Shown: piece by piece, positions 33,149 through 39,511 of the stretch
Layout: each line of letters opens with the position of its first letter
Numbering within the stretch: the first letter of the stretch is position 1
Assembly: GCF_002556635.1 (NCBI RefSeq)
Contig: NZ_MWMO01000004.1
Coordinates: 1-64,000, forward strand
DNA from: Novosphingobium sp. PC22D
Lineage (GTDB): Bacteria > Pseudomonadota > Alphaproteobacteria > Sphingomonadales > Sphingomonadaceae
Reading direction: 5' to 3'
DNA: 64,000 nucleotides
Translations under genes and position numbers: made by a program
Notes under the pieces: model-generated
What the model saw: only the letters and a program-made list of their open reading frames with translations
Databases searched by the model: none
Told to the model about the DNA's origin: nothing

Positions 33149-34350
33149 CGCCCCAGGCCCGTCTGCATCGTACCGCCGGCTCCGAGCGACTTGATCCTGT
33201 GCTTCTCTTCGAACGTGCTCGCATCGAGAACGACGAGATCGCCGCCCGGCGTTAGGAGATAGATCAAGGGCTTCTCGTCCTGGCTCACCGCCATTTGCGT
33301 CGCTTCCTGATCCTCGCTCAAGGGATGGCGGGCGATGACCTTGCGGGCGGCGAGGTCCACTTCCCAGATTTCCTCGCCGTCTTCCTTCTGCGTCCAGTAT
33401 TCGCCGACATGCATCAGCACGTAGGCGCGCCCCGTCGCGTGGTTCACCGCGAGCGGCTGCCGTCCGCCCGGCAGCCAGTTCACCTGGATCGGAGCCGTCG
33501 TGGCCGCTGGCAGCCCGACCGTTTCCTGCAACGACCAGCCGGGCGCCATCTCGATGCCTTGCGACAAGTCGACGGAATAGATCTTGCCCGTGTAGCTCAG
33601 GAACGTGGCCTTTCCGCTTTTGGCATCGACGACGCTGCTGTCGAAAACAGGGTCCTGATCGGCGGAAAAGAAAACCGGGCTGTACTGCGTGTCCGGCGCT
33701 TTGCCTCCGCCAAAACTGGTGACGGCCAGCGCGCCGTTGCTGCACAGCGAGAGGAAGCGCTGGCCCGGAAGCGCCGCGCCCAGTCCGCATCCCGGCATTT
33801 CCACGACGCGCAGCGACTTGCGCGCCTGCAGATCGACCACCTCGACCGAGGAGGCCGGATTCATGTTGTAGACGAAAGCATATCGGCCATCGGCGGAAAC
33901 GCTGAAATTGTTTTGCCGGAAGCCGACCAGCAGGCGGCCCTGGAGCGGGATCTCTTCCACCACTTCCAGCGTCTGGCTATCGCGGACAGTGATCATGTCC
34001 TGCCGCGTGCCACGGTTGCCCTTGGTCCACATCGTCTCGGCGACATAGAAATACTTGCCCGCCGGATCGGCCGCGAAGTTGGACAGCTTGGCGACATGGA
34101 CCATGCCCCGCATCTTGCCCGTTTCGCCGTCGACGATGCGCGTGCCGGGCCTTCCCCACTGCGATGTCAGGAACACCCATCTGGGCGTCACCTCACCGAT
34201 CGTGGCGACATCGCTGTCCTCTACTTCCAACGCGGCGGCTTCCCGCGCGGTCGCCGTGCCGGGCACGGCGGCGATACCCAGCGCGAGCCAGAGCGCGGCG
34301 GTCGGACGCAGGCTTGGCAGGGCGCCGCGACGGCGGGGCGTTCGCGTCAT
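33145..34350 (-). CDS. mauB: amine dehydrogenase heavy chain
   Basis: A 401-residue exported beta-propeller subunit of the TTQ amine dehydrogenase. A signal peptide (RPTAALWLALGIAAVPGTATA) is followed by repeated blade motifs such as KYFYVAETMW, GRYAFVYNMNPASSVEVVDLQ, GRAYVLMHVGEYWTQKEDGEE and PLIYLLTPGGDLVVLDASTF. The heavy chain holds the light chain and shapes the channel to TTQ, so it decides specificity. The family includes MauB and the aromatic amine enzyme AauB; I cannot choose between them. Its ATG overlaps the stop of the cupin gene, tying the cupin to the dehydrogenase. Confidence 0.93.
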   Translation of the reverse strand: MTRTPRRRGALPSLRPTAALWLALGIAAVPGTATAREAAALEVEDSDVATIGEVTPRWVFLTSQWGRPGTRIVDGETGKMRGMVHVAKLSNFAADPAGKYFYVAETMWTKGNRGTRQDMITVRDSQTLEVVEEIPLQGRLLVGFRQNNFSVSADGRYAFVYNMNPASSVEVVDLQARKSLRVVEMPGCGLGAALPGQRFLSLCSNGALAVTSFGGGKAPDTQYSPVFFSADQDPVFDSSVVDAKSGKATFLSYTGKIYSVDLSQGIEMAPGWSLQETVGLPAATTAPIQVNWLPGGRQPLAVNHATGRAYVLMHVGEYWTQKEDGEEIWEVDLAARKVIARHPLSEDQEATQMAVSQDEKPLIYLLTPGGDLVVLDASTFEEKHRIKSLGAGGTMQTGLGR

Positions 34351-34781
34351 TGCGAGCCTCCGTAGATGACATAGAACTTGCGGTAGCCTCCGGTCGTCCA
34401 GTTGCCTTTCCAGCCCTTGGGAATGGTCACGCCATCTCCGGCATTGACCCGGGTGACCGTCCCGTCCGCCGACGTGAGCGTCACGCTGCCGTCGAGGAAG
34501 TACATGAATTCGTCGTGCGGATAGGCCTCGATATCCGAATTGGAGGCCTCCGCCGCATAGACTCCGGCCGAAGATTTATCGGCCGATTTCAGCATCTCGA
34601 ACCATTTAAAAGCAACGCCGTGGCGCTCGCCGGCCTTGGCGTCGGGGTTGTCGAAGATCGGTCCTTCGGCCTGTTCGCTCGTGACCAGCACGGGATGGGT
34701 TGCTTCGCCGGCCACGGCCGGTCCCGCAAGACATGCGGCAAGCAGCAGGGCGAACGGCGGAGCGGCAAACGATATTCGCAT
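34347..34781 (-). CDS. exported cupin-domain protein
   Basis: A 144-residue protein with signal peptide (MRISFAAPPFALLLAACLAG) and a single cupin barrel: AYPHDEFMYFLDGSVTLTSADG and VNAGDGVTIPKGWKGNWTTGG match the two cupin motifs, with GNW and FYVIYG typical of the EutQ/ureidoglycine aminohydrolase-like class. The AGGAG site is best spaced for the ATG at 34781 (an ATG two codons upstream is possible). It overlaps the heavy-chain gene by four bases. It may bind or hydrolyse an amine or imine in the periplasm, or have a role in TTQ formation; no role is known to me. Confidence 0.8.
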   Translation of the reverse strand: MRISFAAPPFALLLAACLAGPAVAGEATHPVLVTSEQAEGPIFDNPDAKAGERHGVAFKWFEMLKSADKSSAGVYAAEASNSDIEAYPHDEFMYFLDGSVTLTSADGTVTRVNAGDGVTIPKGWKGNWTTGGYRKFYVIYGGSQ

Positions 34782-34810
34782 CAACATTCTCCTGTAAACG
34801 ACGCCGGCCA

Positions 34811-37204
34811 TCATTCGGCGACGGCCGGGAACACCATGCCGTCAAGCTGTGCGGGATCGTTGATCACCGCTCCTTGTGGCAAGCCGTTGGTCCGGCCGAT
34901 CAAAGCGACCAGCGCCAGCGTCTGCTCCGGCGAGAGCGTGCCGGGGGCAGCCATCGGCATCGTGCTGATGATCCGGCTGTAGAGACCGCGCGCGGGCTTG
35001 CCTGCCCAGGCGGAAAGGAAGCCCTCGCCGGTCAGGGGCGGGGCGTGACCGCCGCCCTTAAGATCGCTGCCGTGGCAGACCGCGCATTGATTCTGGTAGA
35101 TCGTGTCGCCCTTGGTCGCCTGTTCGGCCGAGAAGGACGCCAGCACGCCTTCGACCGCTTCCTTCTTGCCGAATTTCTGCACCGGCAAGTCGCTGCTCGG
35201 GATGCCCAGCGCGATCCAGCCGCCGCCATAGCTCTTGTCGCCGACGGGCACGATGATCACCTGCTGTCCCTTGACCTCGTAGGTCACGGGGCCGCCGGTG
35301 GTGCCGGCGGGCAGCATCGTGGACCACAGCACCTTGCCGGTCTTCTTGTCATAGGCCCTGAAGGGCGCGGGCGCGTCCTTGCCGACCTTTCCGTAAAGCG
35401 CGTCGCTGCTTTCCCCGAGGAACAGCAGGCTTTTCGTCACCAGCGGCACGGGGCGGCCGAGCGAACCCAGTTGCGGCAGCTTCAGGCCCTTGAGCAGCGG
35501 ATGGTCGCGCGGACCGTCGCCATTGGCGACCACCCACAACTTCTTGCCCTTGTTCATGTCGTAGGCGGTGATCCGGCCGTAAGGCGGCTTGAGCAACGGC
35601 AGCCCGTCGGGGCCGATGCCGTAGAGACCCGCCTTTGGATCGTCGGGCAAGGGCCGGGGCCAATGATAGGCGATGCCGCCTTCGGGCTCGTTGTTCTTGT
35701 CGAGGGCGAAGACGCCGGGCAAGGTCATGGAAACGGCATAGAAATAGCCGGTTTCGGGATCGAAGGCGCTGGTGTTCCAGTTGCCGGTCCCCCAGGCGCC
35801 CGGCACCATCAGCACGCCGCGCTTGTTCCGGCTCGGATCGCGCAGCGCCGGCGGGGTGAACACCGGCCCCAGTTCGTAGAGCTTGACGATCTCCTTCGCC
35901 TTGGCGTTGAGCTCTGGCGTGAAGTCGATCAGATCGCTCTCGGTAATGCCCTGCCGGTCAAAAGGCTCCGGCCTGGTGGGAATGGGCTGCGTGGGCGACG
36001 TCTGCTCCCCGGGGACCTTCGATTGCGGAACGGGCCGCTCGACGATCGGCCAGATCGGCTTTCCCGTCACGCGATCGAACACGAAGATATAACCGGTCTT
36101 GTTGGCCTGCATCACCGCGTCGACGGACTTTCCGTCGACATGCAGCGTGCCCAGCACGGGGGGCGAGGCATTATCGTAGTCCCACAGGTCATGATGGACC
36201 ATCTGGAAGTGCCAGCGCGGTTTGCCGGTCTTCACGTCCAGCGCGACGAGGCTGTTGGCATAAAGATTGTCGCCCGGCCTGTGCCCGCCGTAATAGGCGT
36301 TTGTCGGCGCGGTCAGCGGCAGATAGACGATGCCGCGCTCGAGATCCGCCGACATCGACGCCCATGCGCCCATGTGGCCGACGAAATCGGCGGAATCGCC
36401 GCCCCAGGTATCCCGGCCCGGCTCATCGGCGCGCGGCATGACGTGGAAGGTCCACAAGTGCTTGCCGCTGCGCACGTCATAGCCCCGGACGTCTTCGGGT
36501 GTCCCTTCGCGATAGGTGCCGCCGTCGCCCGCGCCGTGTCCGCCGCCATTGCCGCTGACGACGATCACGTCCCCCACCACGATCGGACCATTGAGGCCGA
36601 CGAACGGCGTATCGGGATTGCGCGGACGACGCAGGCTGACCCGCCCGCCTTCGCCGAAGCTGGAAATCGCCGCGCCGGTCGCGGCGTTCAAGGCGTAGAG
36701 ATAGTCGCCGCGCGTGACGATGATCCGCCTGTCCGCGCCGGACGCCCAGTAATCGACGCCGCGCGTGCTGATGCCCGCGGCTTCCTGCAGGGTCGCTTCG
36801 AAAGGCTTCTGGACCCAGACCGTCTCGCCGCTCAGGGCATCGAAGGCCTCGACCAGACCCACGCCGTTCGGGGCATAGAGAATGCCGTCGATCAGGATCG
36901 GCGTGCCCCTGAAATACTCCGAGGCGATCAGATCGGGGAATTCCTTCGCCAGCAAGGGATCGATCGCCGGACGGGACCAGATAATCTTCACCTGGTCGAT
37001 ATTGCCGCTGTTGATCAGATCCGCCGGAGAATAGCGGTCGAAATGCTTGTCGCCGCCGTAATAACTCCAGCCCGCTTCGCCGGCATGAAGCTGCATGACG
37101 GGCGCGGCGATCAACCCTGCCATGACGGCGACGCCCGTTACGGTGCGCCAGAGCGCCCGCGAGTGCCTGGACGGCGCGCGGCGTGGGGAAACGCGGCGGC
37201 TCAT
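34811..37204 (-). CDS. PQQ-dependent quinohemoprotein dehydrogenase
   Basis: A 797-residue periplasmic or membrane-anchored quinoprotein, first gene of the large operon. After a basic N-terminus and one hydrophobic segment (TVTGVAVMAGLIAAPVM) come the eight propeller blades, with PQQ-enzyme repeats such as YLYALNAATGAAISSFGEGG and ALDVKTGKPRWHFQMVHHDLWDYD. A cytochrome c domain follows at the C-terminus, heme motif CAVCH at 707-711. Together this makes a quinohemoprotein related to glucose/alcohol dehydrogenases. The start at 37204 has a GGGGAGG ribosome-binding site. It probably oxidises an alcohol or aldehyde linked to the amine pathway and delivers electrons to the same cytochromes. PQQ synthesis genes are not in the window. 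Confidence 0.92.
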   Translation of the reverse strand: MSRRVSPRRAPSRHSRALWRTVTGVAVMAGLIAAPVMQLHAGEAGWSYYGGDKHFDRYSPADLINSGNIDQVKIIWSRPAIDPLLAKEFPDLIASEYFRGTPILIDGILYAPNGVGLVEAFDALSGETVWVQKPFEATLQEAAGISTRGVDYWASGADRRIIVTRGDYLYALNAATGAAISSFGEGGRVSLRRPRNPDTPFVGLNGPIVVGDVIVVSGNGGGHGAGDGGTYREGTPEDVRGYDVRSGKHLWTFHVMPRADEPGRDTWGGDSADFVGHMGAWASMSADLERGIVYLPLTAPTNAYYGGHRPGDNLYANSLVALDVKTGKPRWHFQMVHHDLWDYDNASPPVLGTLHVDGKSVDAVMQANKTGYIFVFDRVTGKPIWPIVERPVPQSKVPGEQTSPTQPIPTRPEPFDRQGITESDLIDFTPELNAKAKEIVKLYELGPVFTPPALRDPSRNKRGVLMVPGAWGTGNWNTSAFDPETGYFYAVSMTLPGVFALDKNNEPEGGIAYHWPRPLPDDPKAGLYGIGPDGLPLLKPPYGRITAYDMNKGKKLWVVANGDGPRDHPLLKGLKLPQLGSLGRPVPLVTKSLLFLGESSDALYGKVGKDAPAPFRAYDKKTGKVLWSTMLPAGTTGGPVTYEVKGQQVIIVPVGDKSYGGGWIALGIPSSDLPVQKFGKKEAVEGVLASFSAEQATKGDTIYQNQCAVCHGSDLKGGGHAPPLTGEGFLSAWAGKPARGLYSRIISTMPMAAPGTLSPEQTLALVALIGRTNGLPQGAVINDPAQLDGMVFPAVAE

Positions 37205-37368
37205 GCCAAGCCTCCCCGGAAAGCGGTGTGATCGGTTTGCGAGTGCATCATCTTTGTTCATTCCCCTGCGCTCGCCTCCCTTTCCCGCCGGCGGACGAAA
37301 CCGCGACCGCGTGCGGAAAAGGGGAGGTTCGCTCGCCCGTATGTGTAGTGATGGCAGCGCAACGGCCG

Positions 37369-37382
37369 GTTTTGCAGTTGCG
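37369..37382 (-). promoter_or_regulatory. 14-base motif shared with the TonB receptor promoter
   Basis: Read on the minus strand this is CGCAACTGCAAAAC, identical in all 14 bases to 39425-39438 on the plus strand. It stands 165 bases upstream of the quinoprotein start, the other copy about 75 bases upstream of the TonB receptor start. On the plus strand it also forms GTTTT-N9-AAAAC with the following bases. A shared activator site or promoter element is inferred. Confidence 0.5.
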
Positions 37383-37396
37383 AAAACGTTCGGGTT

Positions 37397-37415
37397 TGGT
37401 GACTATGAAGCACCA
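37397..37415 (-). promoter_or_regulatory. TGGTG-N9-CACCA dyad upstream of the amine-oxidation operon
   Basis: TGGTG (37397-37401) and CACCA (37411-37415) flank nine bases, about 195 bases upstream of the quinoprotein gene. The same arrangement with eight-base arms occurs twice between the adjacent amidohydrolase and TonB receptor genes, suggesting one regulator for all three transcription units. Confidence 0.55.
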
Positions 37416-37430
37416 TCCTGGCGAGACCGA

Positions 37431-39161
37431 CTAGTCATCCGCGCCACGCCTGTAGACCAGCTTGCCGCCGACGAAGGTCATGTCGACCTTCACGTCCATC
37501 AGCTTGTCGATCGGGACGGTCAGGGGATCGTGGTCGAGGACGATCATGTCCGCCAGCTTGCCCGGCTCGAGCGTGCCCTTGATGCCCTCTTCCCATGACA
37601 GGTAGGCGCCGTTGGCGGTGTACATGCGGATCGCGTCCTCACGCGAAACGGCTTCCTCGATACCGTGCACCCGGCCGCTGGGCCCCTTGCGCGATATGGC
37701 GGCATAGAGGCCGACCATCGGTCCGATGGGCAGGTTGTCGCTGGCGAAGGCGACGTGAATGCCCATGCCGGCGGGCGTGGCCACCGAATTGTTATGTGCC
37801 AGCCGATAGGGATCGAGCCATGCTTCGTAGCGCGCTTCGAGATTGTAGAGGAAGTTCGGCTGCTGCGAGATCATGATGCCGTCCTCGGCCATGGTCTGCA
37901 TGGTTTCGCGCGGCGGCATGATGGTGAAATGGTCGAGGAACCATCGCCGGTCCTTGCCCTGCCGACCCGGCCCCTGCACCGTCGTCAGCGCATGGTGATA
38001 GGCATTCACGGTCTGCACGATCGCGGCATCGCCGATGGCGTGGAGCGCCATTTGCCAGCCGTTTCGGGCCGCGTCGTCCGCCATCGCGAACAGCGCCTCG
38101 TCGGTGTAGTTGGACTTGCCGGTGAAGCCGTCCATCCCGCGATATTCGGTCAGCAGCCACGCGGCGGGGCCTGTAAAGCCGCCATCCACCGGGCTCTCGC
38201 CAATACCGCCAAGCCGCACCTGAATGGTGCCGTCACCGCTCCGGTGCGGGAAGGCCTTCAGCCGCTCAGGCCCGGGATAGGCGATATAGGTCGTGACGCG
38301 CGGCAACTCGTCGCCCAGTTCGTCGTAGATGCCGTTCAGCCGCCGCCAGGTCAGCCCCGGACCGGGATCGGCGATGCCGCCCTTGCCCACGGGCTCGTCG
38401 TCCAGGTTGGCGGTGGCATTGTGAAAGCTCGTGATCCCGAGGGACAGGAGCTTCCGGATCGATGCGATGAACGTGGGCCGCAGATCCTCCCAGTCATCTT
38501 TGGGTACATGCTTGCGATACAGGTCGCTGCGCTCGCGAATGACGCCATTGGGATCGCCGTTGGCAAGATGCTCGATCACGCCGCGCTCGGGATCGGGGGT
38601 ATCGCGATCGATACCCGCGATCTTCAGCGCCATGCTGTTGCCGACGCTCGAATGGCCGCCCGCGCGGGTGAGCACCACGGGATTGTCGGGCGCGGCGGCG
38701 TCCAGGTCGGCGCGCAATGGCACGCGCTTTTCGGACAGGAGCGCCTCGTCCCAGCCGAAGCCCGTGATCCATTCGCCGGGCCCGAGCTTCTCCGCCTTGG
38801 CCCGGATACGCTGCTGGATGTCGGCGATGGATTTGACTCCATCCATGTCTATCTGGCGGAACGACATCGACATCATGTGAACATGCGTGTCGATGAAGCC
38901 GGGCATCAGCGTCCGGCCACCCAGATCGACGGTTTCGGGTGCGCTGTACTCGCCGACGATCTCCTCGCCGCCGGTCGCGACGATCTTTCCGTCGCGCACG
39001 GCAACCGCGCTTGCGATGTGAAACGCGTCGTCGACCGTCAGCACCTTGCCGTTGTGCAGGATCAGATCGGCCTTCTCGGCTCCAAGAGCCTGTGCGGCAG
39101 GGTTCATCACGGCGGCAAGACAGCACAGCGCCGCCAAGGCTTTCTTCAAAGGTCGTCTCAT
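37431..39161 (-). CDS. exported amidohydrolase (Amidohydro_3, YtcJ/NfdA-like)
   Basis: A 576-residue metal-dependent hydrolase with a Sec signal peptide (KKALAALCCLAAVMNPAAQA). The TIM-barrel motifs are GFIDTHVHMM (metal-binding His pair) near 90, a late His in MALHAIGDAA and FLDHFTIM, and FASDNLP with the catalytic Asp near 475. The Amidohydro_3 group includes N-substituted formamide deformylase, which releases amines from formamides. Being exported beside an amine dehydrogenase operon, it may release the amine from an amide precursor; this is inference. It diverges from a TonB receptor over a 350-base region with paired dyads. Confidence 0.9.
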   Translation of the reverse strand: MRRPLKKALAALCCLAAVMNPAAQALGAEKADLILHNGKVLTVDDAFHIASAVAVRDGKIVATGGEEIVGEYSAPETVDLGGRTLMPGFIDTHVHMMSMSFRQIDMDGVKSIADIQQRIRAKAEKLGPGEWITGFGWDEALLSEKRVPLRADLDAAAPDNPVVLTRAGGHSSVGNSMALKIAGIDRDTPDPERGVIEHLANGDPNGVIRERSDLYRKHVPKDDWEDLRPTFIASIRKLLSLGITSFHNATANLDDEPVGKGGIADPGPGLTWRRLNGIYDELGDELPRVTTYIAYPGPERLKAFPHRSGDGTIQVRLGGIGESPVDGGFTGPAAWLLTEYRGMDGFTGKSNYTDEALFAMADDAARNGWQMALHAIGDAAIVQTVNAYHHALTTVQGPGRQGKDRRWFLDHFTIMPPRETMQTMAEDGIMISQQPNFLYNLEARYEAWLDPYRLAHNNSVATPAGMGIHVAFASDNLPIGPMVGLYAAISRKGPSGRVHGIEEAVSREDAIRMYTANGAYLSWEEGIKGTLEPGKLADMIVLDHDPLTVPIDKLMDVKVDMTFVGGKLVYRRGADD

Positions 39162-39267
39162 CGTTCCCCCACGACAGTCAGGCTTTCCACGTCGTCCGCT
39201 CCATAAGCGGCAACGCCCGAAGTGTCCGGGAAGACGGACGCGTCTGGTAAGGAGTCAATTCCCACGC

Positions 39268-39292
39268 CAATGGTGACGATATGACACCATTG
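39268..39292. promoter_or_regulatory. dyad CAATGGTG-N9-CACCATTG
   Basis: Perfect eight-base inverted arms around nine bases. It matches the dyad at 39339-39363 (CAGTGGTG-N9-CACCACTG) except for one symmetric substitution, which is strong evidence that symmetry is selected. It is the copy closer to the amidohydrolase start (39161). Confidence 0.65.
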
Positions 39293-39338
39293 CAGCGCAG
39301 CATTATCGAATTTCAGTGACACGCGGCGCGACCCCCTT

Positions 39339-39363
39339 CAGTGGTGCAATCCAGTCACCACTG
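39339..39363. promoter_or_regulatory. dyad CAGTGGTG-N9-CACCACTG
   Basis: Perfect eight-base inverted arms around nine bases, centred 71 bases from the companion dyad. With the core TGGTG-N9-CACCA also at 37397-37415, three copies lie in the two intergenic regions of this cluster. Confidence 0.65.
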
Positions 39364-39424
39364 GCCAATTTGTAAGCACCTCCCGGACATCCCGACAGTA
39401 TGATGCGTTGCAACAAAGGGGTTG

Positions 39425-39438
39425 CGCAACTGCAAAAC
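39425..39438 (+). promoter_or_regulatory. 14-base motif shared with the quinoprotein promoter
   Basis: CGCAACTGCAAAAC, the same 14 bases as on the minus strand at 37382-37369. It overlaps the palindrome GTTGCGCAAC and ends 73 bases before the TonB receptor start, where an activator or promoter element would be expected. Confidence 0.5.
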
Positions 39439-39511
39439 GCGCATCGGCGGGAAATCTGCTTTCGCGGCGCCAAGGCCCGACGATGTTTCGGAAAAAAGGG
39501 GTACGGAAATC

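Larger units (their letters stand above)
39162..39511. promoter_or_regulatory. divergent promoter region with paired dyads
   Basis: This 350-base region separates the amidohydrolase (minus) from the TonB receptor (plus). It holds two 8-base-arm dyads listed separately, a palindrome GTTGCAAC (39407-39414), a second palindrome GTTGCGCAAC (39421-39430) and the 14-base motif shared with the quinoprotein promoter. No gene is seen. It looks like a complex control region for both genes. Confidence 0.6.
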
